Of a DNA stretch of 47,420 nucleotides, positions 30,997 to 38,838 are shown piece after piece. Location: contig NZ_JAAIKO010000053.1 in assembly GCF_016107395.1 (NCBI RefSeq), positions 1 through 47,420 of the forward strand, in the 5' to 3' direction. The notes below the pieces were generated by a model. The model was not told where the DNA came from. It saw only the letters and a list, made by a program, of their open reading frames with translations, and searched no databases. Numbering within the stretch: the stretch's first letter is position 1; every line of letters begins with the position of its first letter. The position numbers and the translations under genes were made by a program. This stretch comes from Streptomyces fildesensis (GTDB lineage: Bacteria; Actinomycetota; Actinomycetes; Streptomycetales; Streptomycetaceae).

Positions 30997-32343
30997 ATGA
31001 GTCCGACCATTACCGAGGTCGACGTCTACGACATACGCTTCCCGACCTCGGAGCAGCTCGACGGCTCGGACGCCATGAACCCCGACCCCGACTACTCCGC
31101 CGCCTACGTAGTTCTGCGCACCGATGACCCCGACGGCCTGGAGGGGCACGGCTTCTGCTTCACGATCGGCCGCGGCAACGATGTCACCGCCGCCGCGATC
31201 CGCTCCCTGCGACCCTATGTACTGGGACGCGGCGTGGACAGTATTACCGGTGATCTTGGCGGACTCCACCGGGAACTGACCCATGACTCGCAGCTGCGCT
31301 GGCTGGGCCCGGAGAAGGGCGTCATGCACATGGCGGCCGGCGCCGTCATCAACGCGGCCTGGGACCTGGCGGCCAAGCGGGCCGGCCAGCCGGTCTGGGA
31401 GTTCCTCGCCTCGATGAGCCCGGAACAGATCGTGGACATGGTCGACTTCCGCTATCTGACCGACGCGCTCACCCGCGAGGAGGCGCTGGACATCCTGCGC
31501 GCCGCGGAACCCGGCCGGGCCGCACGGGCCGCGCTGCTGCGCGACCGCGGCTACCCCGCGTACACCACCTCACCGGGATGGCTCGGCTACTCCGACGAGA
31601 AGCTCGCCCGGCTGTCCAAGGAAGCCGTCGCCGACGGCTTCCACCAGATCAAGCTCAAGGTCGGCGCCGATCTCGGCGACGACCTGCGCCGGATGCGGAT
31701 CGCCCGCGAGGCCGTCGGCCCGGACATCCGGATCGCCGTCGACGCCAACCAGCGCTGGGACGTCTCCGCCGCGCTGGAGTGGATGAAGGCCCTGGCCGCC
31801 TACGACCCGTACTGGATCGAGGAACCCACCAGCCCGGACGACATCCTCGCGCACGCCGCGGTACGCGCCGGGCAGCCCGTCAAGGTCGCCACCGGTGAAC
31901 ACGCCGCCAACCGCGTCATGTTCAAGCAGCTGCTGCAGGCCGGCGCCGTGGACTTCGTCCAGATCGACGCGGCCCGCGTCGCCGGGGTCAACGAGAACAT
32001 CGCGATCCTGCTGCTGGCCGCCAAGTTCGGGGTGCCGGTCTGCCCGCACGCGGGCGGTGTCGGCCTGTGCGAGCTCGTGCAGCACCTGGCGATGTTCGAC
32101 TACGTCGCCGTCTCCGGGAGCTGGGACGACCGGGTCATCGAATACGTGGACCACCTCCACGAGCACTTCGAGGACCCCGTCGTCATCGACCACGGCCGCT
32201 ACCGCGCCCCCGCCCGTCCCGGCTTCTCCGCCCGGATGAAACCCCGATCCATCGCCGACCACCGCTACCCGGAAGGCCCGGTCTGGCAGGCCCGGCAGGA
32301 GGACCGCACTGTTTCGCAGGCCCGCCAGGAAGGATCCGCATGA
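30997..32343 (+). CDS. L-fuconate dehydratase (enolase superfamily)
   Basis: The protein (448 aa) is predicted to dehydrate L-fuconate to 2-keto-3-deoxy-L-fuconate, a Mg-dependent reaction in non-phosphorylated L-fucose breakdown. Enolase-superfamily residues are in place: KLKVGADL with the KxK lysine base, metal ligands in AVDANQRWD, WIEEPTSPDD and ATGEHAANR, and the His in CPHAGGVGL. N-terminal TEVDVYDIRFPTSEQLDGSDAMN matches fuconate dehydratases and gives substrate-specificity loops. L-galactonate or similar acids are possible alternates. Start ATG 30997 follows GGGGGTG. The stop overlaps the next start (ATGA). Confidence 0.92.
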   Translation: MSPTITEVDVYDIRFPTSEQLDGSDAMNPDPDYSAAYVVLRTDDPDGLEGHGFCFTIGRGNDVTAAAIRSLRPYVLGRGVDSITGDLGGLHRELTHDSQLRWLGPEKGVMHMAAGAVINAAWDLAAKRAGQPVWEFLASMSPEQIVDMVDFRYLTDALTREEALDILRAAEPGRAARAALLRDRGYPAYTTSPGWLGYSDEKLARLSKEAVADGFHQIKLKVGADLGDDLRRMRIAREAVGPDIRIAVDANQRWDVSAALEWMKALAAYDPYWIEEPTSPDDILAHAAVRAGQPVKVATGEHAANRVMFKQLLQAGAVDFVQIDAARVAGVNENIAILLLAAKFGVPVCPHAGGVGLCELVQHLAMFDYVAVSGSWDDRVIEYVDHLHEHFEDPVVIDHGRYRAPARPGFSARMKPRSIADHRYPEGPVWQARQEDRTVSQARQEGSA

Positions 32344-33140
32344 ACAACATCCAAGACCGTGAGTTGCGGGGGCTCACCGCCCTCGTGACCGGCGGCGCCT
32401 CCGGCATCGGCGCCGCCACCGCCGCCCTGCTCACCGCGCGCGGCGCGCGCGTCGCCGTCCTGGACCGCGATCCCGCGGGAGCGCCGCCCGGCACCCTGGC
32501 CGTCACGGCGGACGTCGCCGACGGCCCCGCGGTACGGGCCGCGGTCGCCGAGGCCGTCGGACTCCTCGGCGGCCTGCACATCCTCGTCAACAACGCGGGG
32601 ATCGGCGCGATCGGCACCGTCGAGGAGAACGACGACGACGAATGGCTCCGCGTCCTGGACATCAACGTCCTCGGCATGGTGCGCACCGCGCGGGCCGCGC
32701 TGCCGCACCTGCGGGCCGCCGCCGCGGACCGCCCCGGCTGTGTGTCCATCACCAACACCTGCTCCATCGCGGCGACCGCGGGACTTCCGCAGCGCGCCCT
32801 GTACAGCGCCAGCAAGGGCGCGGTGCTCTCGCTGACGCTCGCGATGGCCGCCGACCACGTCCGCGAGGGCGTACGCGTGAACTGCGTGAATCCCGGTACC
32901 GCCGACACCCCCTGGATCGGCAGACTGCTCGACCGTGCCGATGATCCGGCCGCCGAGCGCGCCGCACTGAACGCCCGGCAACCGCTGGGCCGCCTCGTCG
33001 CCGCCGACGAGGTCGCCGCGGCCATCGCCTACCTGGCGAGCCCCGCCGCCGGGAGCGTCACCGGGACGGCACTGGCCGTCGACGGTGGCATGCAAGGACT
33101 GAGACTCCGCCCCACCCCCCAACGCCCTGGGGGGCAATAG
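32340..33140 (+). CDS. SDR-family dehydrogenase, likely 2-keto-3-deoxy-L-fuconate or L-fucose dehydrogenase
   Basis: This 266-aa classical short-chain dehydrogenase has TGGASGIG for nucleotide binding, NNAGIG, the catalytic Ser in SITNTCSIAAT, YSASK (YxxxK), and the NPGTADTPW loop after the active site. The acidic residue after beta-2 (VLDRDP) favours NAD. It is translationally coupled to the fuconate dehydratase, so the step after dehydration (oxidation of 2-keto-3-deoxy-L-fuconate at C4) is the best guess; fucose dehydrogenase is the alternative. The C-terminal tail PTPQRPGGQ lies in the left arm of a long inverted repeat. Confidence 0.9.
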   Translation: MNNIQDRELRGLTALVTGGASGIGAATAALLTARGARVAVLDRDPAGAPPGTLAVTADVADGPAVRAAVAEAVGLLGGLHILVNNAGIGAIGTVEENDDDEWLRVLDINVLGMVRTARAALPHLRAAAADRPGCVSITNTCSIAATAGLPQRALYSASKGAVLSLTLAMAADHVREGVRVNCVNPGTADTPWIGRLLDRADDPAAERAALNARQPLGRLVAADEVAAAIAYLASPAAGSVTGTALAVDGGMQGLRLRPTPQRPGGQ

Positions 33141-33286
33141 GGAGCGGGCTCCCGGTGTCCTGCGACTCCGGCTCCGGCGTTGTCGTCGGTCGACGACGCT
33201 CCGCGTCGCCTCCCTCCTCCGCCTTGGATCCGAAGCCGCAGGACACCGCTCGCTGATCCACTCCCCATCGCCTCCCAGGGCGTAAG
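33119..33286. repeat. long imperfect inverted repeat between the SDR and binding-protein genes
   Basis: ACGCCCTGGG-GGC-AT-GGGAG and GGTGTCCTGCG-CT-CGG-TCC in the left arm (from 33121) reappear inverted in the right arm (33225-33286). The arms are about 60 nt with a spacer of about 45 nt that has its own GTCGTC/GACGAC hairpin. It overlaps the last codons of the SDR gene and ends 41 bp before the next ATG. Confidence 0.6.
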
Positions 33287-33327
33287 CATTCCGAGCCGCT
33301 ACACACCAAGAAGGGCAGGACTCGACG

Positions 33328-34380
33328 ATGAGACTGCGGCAGCGTTCCCTCACGAGCACCATGGTCACGGCGTGCGCGGCACTCCTCGCGGTCACCGCCG
33401 TCGCCGGCTGCAATCGCGGCAGCGACGACAAGGCGGGCACCTCGGGCAAGGTCGGTATCGACCTGCCGCGTGCCGACAGCGATTTCTGGAACTCGTACCA
33501 GCAGTACATCGAGAAGGGCGTGAAGGACGGGGTCGTCTCCGCACTGCCGCGCAGCAACTCGCAGAACGACATCACCAAGCTCGTCGCGAACACCCAGACC
33601 TTCACCGACCAGGGCGCCAAGGCGGTGGTGATGGCCCCGCAGGACACCGGCGCCATCGCCTCCACCCTGGAACGCCTGGCGGACAAGAAGATCCCGGTCA
33701 TCAGCGTCGACACCCGCCCCGACAAGGGCGACGTCTACATGGTGGTGCGCGCCGACAACAAGGCGTACGGGCAGAAGGCGTGCGAATACCTCGGCCAGCA
33801 GCTCGCCGGCAAGGGCAAGGTCGTCGAGTTCCAGGGCGCGCTCGACTCCATCAACGGGCGGGACCGCTCGGAGGCGTTCGCGTCCTGCATGAAGGAGAAG
33901 TTCCCGAACATCAAGGTCATCGAGCTGGCCACCGACTGGCAGGGCGATGTCGCCTCCTCCAAGCTGCAGGCCACCCTCGCCTCGGACCCGGACATCAACG
34001 GCATCTACATGCAGGCCGGCGGCGTCTTCCTGCAGCCCACCCTCGCCCTGCTGGAGCAGAAGCACCTGCTCAAGCCGCCGGGCACGGCAGGCCACATCAC
34101 CATCATCTCCAACGACGGGATCCCCGAGGAGCTGAAGGCGATCCGCGAGGGCAAGATCGACGCGACGGTCTCGCAGCCCGCCGACCTCTACGCCAAGTAC
34201 GCGCTCTTCTACGCGAAGGCCGCGCTGGACGGCAAGACGTTCCAGCCCGGTCCGACCGACCACGGCTCCAACATCATCAAGATCCCGAACGGTCTGGAGG
34301 ACCAGCTGCCCGCCCCGCTCGTCACCAAGAGCAACGTGGACGACGCCGCGCTGTGGGCCAACCAGCTCGGAAAGAGCTGA
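33328..34380 (+). CDS. sugar ABC transporter substrate-binding lipoprotein (CUT2 type)
   Basis: The protein (350 aa) is a type-1 periplasmic-binding-fold lipoprotein. The signal ends in a lipobox VAGC, with lipid attachment at Cys28. The mature part has GIDLPRADSDFWNSYQQYIEKG, the hinge-region AVVMAPQDTGAIASTLERL and VISVDTRPDKGDVYMVVRADN, all typical of ribose/xylose-like binding proteins. It should capture a monosaccharide outside the membrane and deliver it to the permease encoded downstream. Context favours L-fucose or another 6-deoxy or aldose sugar. ATG 33328 has AGAAGGGCAGG upstream. The ATPase gene starts two bases after the stop. Confidence 0.92.
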   Translation: MRLRQRSLTSTMVTACAALLAVTAVAGCNRGSDDKAGTSGKVGIDLPRADSDFWNSYQQYIEKGVKDGVVSALPRSNSQNDITKLVANTQTFTDQGAKAVVMAPQDTGAIASTLERLADKKIPVISVDTRPDKGDVYMVVRADNKAYGQKACEYLGQQLAGKGKVVEFQGALDSINGRDRSEAFASCMKEKFPNIKVIELATDWQGDVASSKLQATLASDPDINGIYMQAGGVFLQPTLALLEQKHLLKPPGTAGHITIISNDGIPEELKAIREGKIDATVSQPADLYAKYALFYAKAALDGKTFQPGPTDHGSNIIKIPNGLEDQLPAPLVTKSNVDDAALWANQLGKS

Positions 34381-34382
34381 CC

Positions 34383-35981
34383 ATGTCCCAGGCACCAGCC
34401 AAGGAACTCCCCCGCCAGGAGCCGGCGGCCGGGGCACCGCCGCCGGCCGTGCACGCCGAGGGCGTCGTCAAGCGCTTCGGGCCGACCGTCGCGCTCGACC
34501 GGGTGCGGCTGACGGTGCAGGCCGGCGAGTCCCACGCGCTCGTCGGCCGCAACGGCGCCGGCAAGTCCACCCTCGTCTCCGTACTGACCGGGCTGCACGC
34601 CCCGGACGCGGGCTCCGTCGCCTTCCAGGGCGAGGCGGCGCCCGCGTTCGGGGACACCACCGCCTGGCAGTCGAAGGTCGCCTGCGTCTACCAGAAGTCC
34701 ATGGTCGTCCCGGATCTGACCGTCGCGGAGAACCTCTTCCTGAACCGGTACGGCCTCGCGGCCGGCCGCTTCGGGGAGGGCCGGATCCGCTGGCCGAAGC
34801 TGCGCCAGCGGGCCCGTGACCTGCTCGCCGAGTATGGCGTCGAGGTCGATCCGGCGGCGCGCGCCAAGGATCTGACCGTCGAGCAGCGGCAGTTCGTGGA
34901 GATCGCGCGAGCGCTGTCCTTCGGCGCCCGCTTCATCATCCTCGACGAGCCGACCGCCCAGCTCGACGCGGCGGGTATCGAGCGGCTCTTCGCCCGGCTG
35001 CGCGAACTGCAGCGGCAGGGCGTCGCCTTCCTGTTCATCTCCCACCACCTCCAGGAGGTGTACGACCTGTGCACCACCGTCACCGTCTACCGTGACGCCC
35101 GGCATGTGCTCACCGCGCCCGTCGCGGAGCTGGGCAAGGCCGACCTGGTGCAGGCGATGACCGGGGACTCGGCGCAGTCCGCCACCGCCTGGCAGGCGGG
35201 CGCCACGGTGCGGCGGGAGGACGAACCCGTGCTGCGCGCCGAGGGGCTGGCGCTCGACGGCGCCTACCGGGCCATCGACTTCACCGTGCGCCCCGGCGAG
35301 GTGCTCGGCCTGGCCGGGGCGACCGCCAGCGGCAACACGGCGCTGGGGGAGACCCTGGTGGGGCTCCGCAAGCCCACCGCCGGCCGGACCGTCGTCGCGG
35401 GCCGGACCGTACGGCCGGGGAGCGTGCCGCACGCGCTCGGCGCCGGGATCGGCTACGTGCCGGAGGACCGGCACCGGCAGGGGCTGGTGCCGGGCCGCAG
35501 CGTCGCGGAGAACGCGACGCTCACCGTCACGGACCAGCTCGGCCCGTACGGCACCGTGCTGCCCTCCCGCACCCGGGAGTTCGCGCAGTCGATGATCGAC
35601 TCGCTGGACATCAAGACCTCGGGACCCGGCCAGTCGGTCTCCGACCTGTCCGGCGGCAACCAGCAGAAGGTCGTCATCGCGCGGGCACTGGCCCGCAAAC
35701 CGCGGGTGCTGGTGGCGATCAGGCCGACCGCGGGCGTCGACGTCAAGTCCAAGGACTCCCTGCTCGGTGTGGTGCGGGAGGTGGCGGACAGCGGGAACGC
35801 CGCGGTCATCGTCTCCGACGAGCTGGACGACCTGCGGGTCTGCGACCGCGTACTGGCCCTGTTCCACGGGCGGGTGATCGCCGAGTTCGACAGCGGATGG
35901 ACCGACAGGGACGTGGTCTCCGCGATGGAAGGACTGCCCGTGACCCCGGGCGGCCGTAAGGGAGACGACGAAGATGAGTGA
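34383..35981 (+). CDS. sugar ABC transporter ATP-binding protein (two NBDs, CUT2 type)
   Basis: The 532-aa protein has two fused nucleotide-binding domains, like RbsA/XylG. NBD1 (about 25-260) has Walker A GRNGAGKST, a modified signature LTVEQRQ and Walker B FIILDEPT. NBD2 (about 285-520) has the signature LSGGNQQKV, but its Walker A is GATASGNT with no lysine, and its Walker B reads VLVAIRPTAGVDV where LxxDEPT is usual. Degenerate Walker A in NBD2 is common in the family; loss of the DE pair is less so. It energises uptake with the permease, whose start overlaps its end by 8 bp. Confidence 0.92.
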   Translation: MSQAPAKELPRQEPAAGAPPPAVHAEGVVKRFGPTVALDRVRLTVQAGESHALVGRNGAGKSTLVSVLTGLHAPDAGSVAFQGEAAPAFGDTTAWQSKVACVYQKSMVVPDLTVAENLFLNRYGLAAGRFGEGRIRWPKLRQRARDLLAEYGVEVDPAARAKDLTVEQRQFVEIARALSFGARFIILDEPTAQLDAAGIERLFARLRELQRQGVAFLFISHHLQEVYDLCTTVTVYRDARHVLTAPVAELGKADLVQAMTGDSAQSATAWQAGATVRREDEPVLRAEGLALDGAYRAIDFTVRPGEVLGLAGATASGNTALGETLVGLRKPTAGRTVVAGRTVRPGSVPHALGAGIGYVPEDRHRQGLVPGRSVAENATLTVTDQLGPYGTVLPSRTREFAQSMIDSLDIKTSGPGQSVSDLSGGNQQKVVIARALARKPRVLVAIRPTAGVDVKSKDSLLGVVREVADSGNAAVIVSDELDDLRVCDRVLALFHGRVIAEFDSGWTDRDVVSAMEGLPVTPGGRKGDDEDE

Positions 35982-37014
35982 CACCACCCAGCTGACCGTG
36001 GAGCCGGTCGGCACCTCCAAGACGCGCCGGCCGGGAGGTCTGAGCTTCCAGCTGGCCCGCTACCGGGACCTGTCGCTGATCCCGGTGCTGCTGGTGCTGT
36101 GCGTGATCGGCTTCATCGTCTCGCCGGCCTTCCTGACCTCCGACAACCTGATCGGTGTCGCCCAGCAGTCCACCGAACTGAGCCTGCTGGTGCTGGCCGA
36201 GGCGCTCATCCTCATCAGCGGCCGGATGGACCTGTCGCTGGAATCCACCATCGGCGTGGCCCCGGTCATCGCCATGTGGCTGGTGCTGCCCTCGTCGGGC
36301 CCCGCGACCTTCCACGGTCTGGGCGTACTGCCGTCCTGGACCGCGATCCCGGTCTGCCTGGCGGTCGGCGTGGTGATCGGCGGCATCAACGGCTTCCTCA
36401 TCCTCAAGCTGCGTGTCAACGGCTTCATCGCCACGCTCGGGATGCTCACCATGCTGCGCGGCCTCCAGATCGGGGTGGCCGAGGGCAAGTCGATCGTCAA
36501 CGTGCCGGAGTCCTTCGCCTACCTCGGCAAGGCCTCCTGGTTCGGCGCGCCCGCCGCCATCTGGATCTGCCTGGTGCTCTTCGCGGTCGGCGGCCTGGCC
36601 CTCGGCTATCTGCGGCACGGCCGGGCGCTCTACGCGATCGGCGGGAACACCGAGGCGGCGCGCGCCGCCGGTATCCGCGTGGACCGCATCACCTGGATCG
36701 TGCTCGGGCTCGGCGGGCTGCTCGCCGCGTTCGCCGGAATCCTGTACACCGGCCACTACGGATCGGTCTCGGCCAGCCAGGGCAACGGCTGGATCTTCCA
36801 GGTGTTCGCCGCCACCGTCATCGGGGGCGTCAGCCTCAACGGCGGGCGGGGCACCCTCTTCGGGGCGCTGACCGGGGTGCTCACCCTGCAGCTGGTCGTC
36901 AATGTGATGACGCTGGGCGGTGTGCCCCCGCTGTGGAACCAGTTCCTCAACGGCGCGATCATCATCGTGGCGCTGATCATCTCCCGCTTCGCGAGCGGCG
37001 AGAAACAGGACTGA
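35974..37014 (+). CDS. sugar ABC transporter permease (CUT2 type)
   Basis: The protein (346 aa) belongs to the BPD_transp_2 family (RbsC-like) and has about ten membrane segments. The characteristic SGRMDLSLESTIGVAP loop, LRVNGFIATLGMLTMLRGLQ and GGNTEAARAAGIRVDR (the cytoplasmic coupling loop) are present. A single permease gene implies a homodimer. It completes the transporter with the two genes upstream. The stop lies in a 12-bp tandem repeat. Confidence 0.93.
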   Translation: MSDTTQLTVEPVGTSKTRRPGGLSFQLARYRDLSLIPVLLVLCVIGFIVSPAFLTSDNLIGVAQQSTELSLLVLAEALILISGRMDLSLESTIGVAPVIAMWLVLPSSGPATFHGLGVLPSWTAIPVCLAVGVVIGGINGFLILKLRVNGFIATLGMLTMLRGLQIGVAEGKSIVNVPESFAYLGKASWFGAPAAIWICLVLFAVGGLALGYLRHGRALYAIGGNTEAARAAGIRVDRITWIVLGLGGLLAAFAGILYTGHYGSVSASQGNGWIFQVFAATVIGGVSLNGGRGTLFGALTGVLTLQLVVNVMTLGGVPPLWNQFLNGAIIIVALIISRFASGEKQD

Positions 37015-37046
37015 CCGACCGACTGACCGACCGACTGACCGACCGG
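37011..37046 (+). repeat. three 12-bp tandem repeats at the permease stop codon
   Basis: CTGACCGACCGA occurs at 37011 and 37023 and, with one change, at 37035. The first copy contains the permease stop TGA (37012-37014). The tract separates the permease from the aldo/keto reductase gene. Confidence 0.85.
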
Positions 37047-37075
37047 CCGGCCGACGCGACGACAAGGACCGACAC

Positions 37076-38041
37076 ATGCCCGTACCGCCACTGCCCCGCC
37101 TGGGCCTCGGCTGCGCGCCGCTGGGCAATCTGTACCGGGCCATGCCGGACGCGACCGCGGCCGCCGTCACGGCGGCCGCCCTCGACCTCGGCTGCGGCTA
37201 CCTCGACACCGCCCCGCACTACGGCCTCGGCCTGTCGGAGGAGCGCCTCGGCCGGGCGCTCGCCGGCCGGCCGCGCTCCTCGTACGTGCTGTCCACCAAG
37301 GTCGGCCGCCGGCTGCGGCCGCTGGCCCCGGGGGAGCGGACCGACGGCCAGGGCTTCGTCGACACACCGGCCCGCGCCCGTGAGTGGGACTTCACCGCCG
37401 ACGGGATCCGGGCCACGCTGGAGGGTTCCCTGGAGCGGCTCGGCACCGACCATGTCGACATCGTCTATCTGCACGATGTCGAGGACCACCTGCCGGAGGT
37501 CTACGCGACCGGCTTCCCCGCGCTCGCCGCGCTGCGCGACGAGGGCCTGGTGGGAGCCATCGGCTTCGGCATGAACGACAGCGGGGTGCTCGCGCGGCTC
37601 GTCGCCGACCTCGACGTCGACGTGGTGCTCTGCGCCGGCCGCTGGACCCTGCTGGAGCGCACCGCCTACGACGACCTGCTGCCGGTGTGCGCCGAGCGCT
37701 CCACCGCCGTGGTCGTCGGCGGCGTCTACAACTCCGGGCTGCTCGCCGACCCCCGGCCCGGCGCCCCGTACAACTACGCGGCGGCGCCGCCCGAGCTGGT
37801 GCGCCGGGCCCTCGACATCGCGGCCGTCTGCGCGGAGTTCGGTGTCCCGCTGCGGGCGGCCGCGCTGCGCTTCCCGTTCGGGCACCCGTCGGTGGTCTCC
37901 GCGGTCGTCGGCGCGGCGAGCCCGGAGGAGGTCCGGGACAACGCCGCGCTCTTCACGTACGAGATCCCCGACGGGCTGTGGAGCGCCCTCGTGGAGCGCG
38001 GACTGCTCGACGAGGACATCCCGCTGCCCGCGCCCGTCTGA
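37076..38041 (+). CDS. aldo/keto reductase, likely L-fucose or aldose 1-dehydrogenase
   Basis: This 321-aa AKR barrel protein has RLGLGCAPLGNLYRAM at the start, catalytic Asp/Tyr in YLDTAPHYGLGLSEERLG, Lys in STKVGR and His in IVYLHDVEDH. The LGxAPLGN form with DxxPHYGxGxSE is typical of the D-threo-aldose / L-fucose dehydrogenase and pyridoxal-4-dehydrogenase group, which oxidise the sugar to its lactone with NAD(P). This fits the first step before a lactonase and the fuconate dehydratase; no lactonase gene is visible. ATG 37076 follows AAGGACC. It converges with the FadR-type gene, leaving 6 bp. Confidence 0.9.
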   Translation: MPVPPLPRLGLGCAPLGNLYRAMPDATAAAVTAAALDLGCGYLDTAPHYGLGLSEERLGRALAGRPRSSYVLSTKVGRRLRPLAPGERTDGQGFVDTPARAREWDFTADGIRATLEGSLERLGTDHVDIVYLHDVEDHLPEVYATGFPALAALRDEGLVGAIGFGMNDSGVLARLVADLDVDVVLCAGRWTLLERTAYDDLLPVCAERSTAVVVGGVYNSGLLADPRPGAPYNYAAAPPELVRRALDIAAVCAEFGVPLRAAALRFPFGHPSVVSAVVGAASPEEVRDNAALFTYEIPDGLWSALVERGLLDEDIPLPAPV

Positions 38042-38047
38042 CGCGTC

Positions 38048-38719
38048 CTACAGCGTGGAGCGCAGCCACTGCTCGACGCTCGCGATGTGCACGGTCGCCC
38101 AGGAGCGGGCGGCCTCCGCGTCACGGTCGCGCAGCGCGGACAGGATCGCCTGGTGCTCGTGCAGGGTGCGGCTCACCGCGTCCTGCTGGGTGAGGCCGCG
38201 CCAGACGCGGGCCCGGGTGGTCGGCCCGGACAGCCCGTCGAGCAGCGAGCAGAGCACCGAGTTCCCCGACGCCTGCACGATGCCGCGGTGGAACTCCAGG
38301 TCGGAGGCGACCAGTTCCTCGACGGAGGGCTCGGGGCCGAGCGCGTCCAGCTTCCCCTGGAGCACGTCGAGTTCCGGCCCCGGGATGCGCAGCGCCGCCA
38401 TCGCGGTCGCGGCCGGCTCCAGGATCCGCCGGACGGCCAGGAACTCCAGCACGGTGTCGTCGCGGTGGAAGTCCACCACGAAGCTCATCGCCTCCAGCAG
38501 CAGCTGTGGATCCAGGCTCGTCACATAGGTGCCGTCGCCCTGCCGCACATCCAGGATCCGGATCAGCGACAGCGCCCGCACCGCCTCGCGCAGCGAATTG
38601 CGCGAAAGCCCCAGCTCAGCCGCGAGCTCGCTCTCCTTCGGCAGCCGGTCGCCGGGCCGCAGCGCCCCTGAGACGATCATTTCCTTGATCTTCTCGATCG
38701 CCTCGTCGGTGACCGCCAT
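38048..38719 (-). CDS. GntR-family regulator, FadR subfamily (FCD domain)
   Basis: The 223-aa protein has an N-terminal winged helix (residues 5-70: GDRLPKESELAAELGLSRNSLREAVRAL) and a C-terminal all-helical FCD ligand domain (about 85-215) with metal-site residues in ASDLEFHRGIVQASGN and the later HEHQAILSALRDRD. FadR-subfamily proteins usually repress sugar-acid genes and respond to the acid or keto-acid, so control of the fuconate and transporter genes is likely. ATG 38719. The promoter region contains CCGATGTAT, shared with the fuconate operon promoter. Confidence 0.9.
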   Translation of the reverse strand: MAVTDEAIEKIKEMIVSGALRPGDRLPKESELAAELGLSRNSLREAVRALSLIRILDVRQGDGTYVTSLDPQLLLEAMSFVVDFHRDDTVLEFLAVRRILEPAATAMAALRIPGPELDVLQGKLDALGPEPSVEELVASDLEFHRGIVQASGNSVLCSLLDGLSGPTTRARVWRGLTQQDAVSRTLHEHQAILSALRDRDAEAARSWATVHIASVEQWLRSTL

Positions 38720-38763
38720 CGCGACCTCCCCCTGTCCTGGTCCCGCTACCCGCCGCCAGACCT

Positions 38764-38772
38764 CCGATGTAT
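38764..38772 (-). promoter_or_regulatory. candidate operator half-site upstream of the FadR-type gene
   Basis: CCGATGTAT is the reverse complement of ATACATCGG found at 30947-30955. It lies 45-53 bp upstream of the regulator start, suggesting autoregulation. Confidence 0.45.
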
Positions 38773-38838
38773 CCGGCCATTATGCCCCCGGACGGGCCGG
38801 CGCGCGGACTCCCTGCGCAGACGGTCTCCGGCTCCGGC

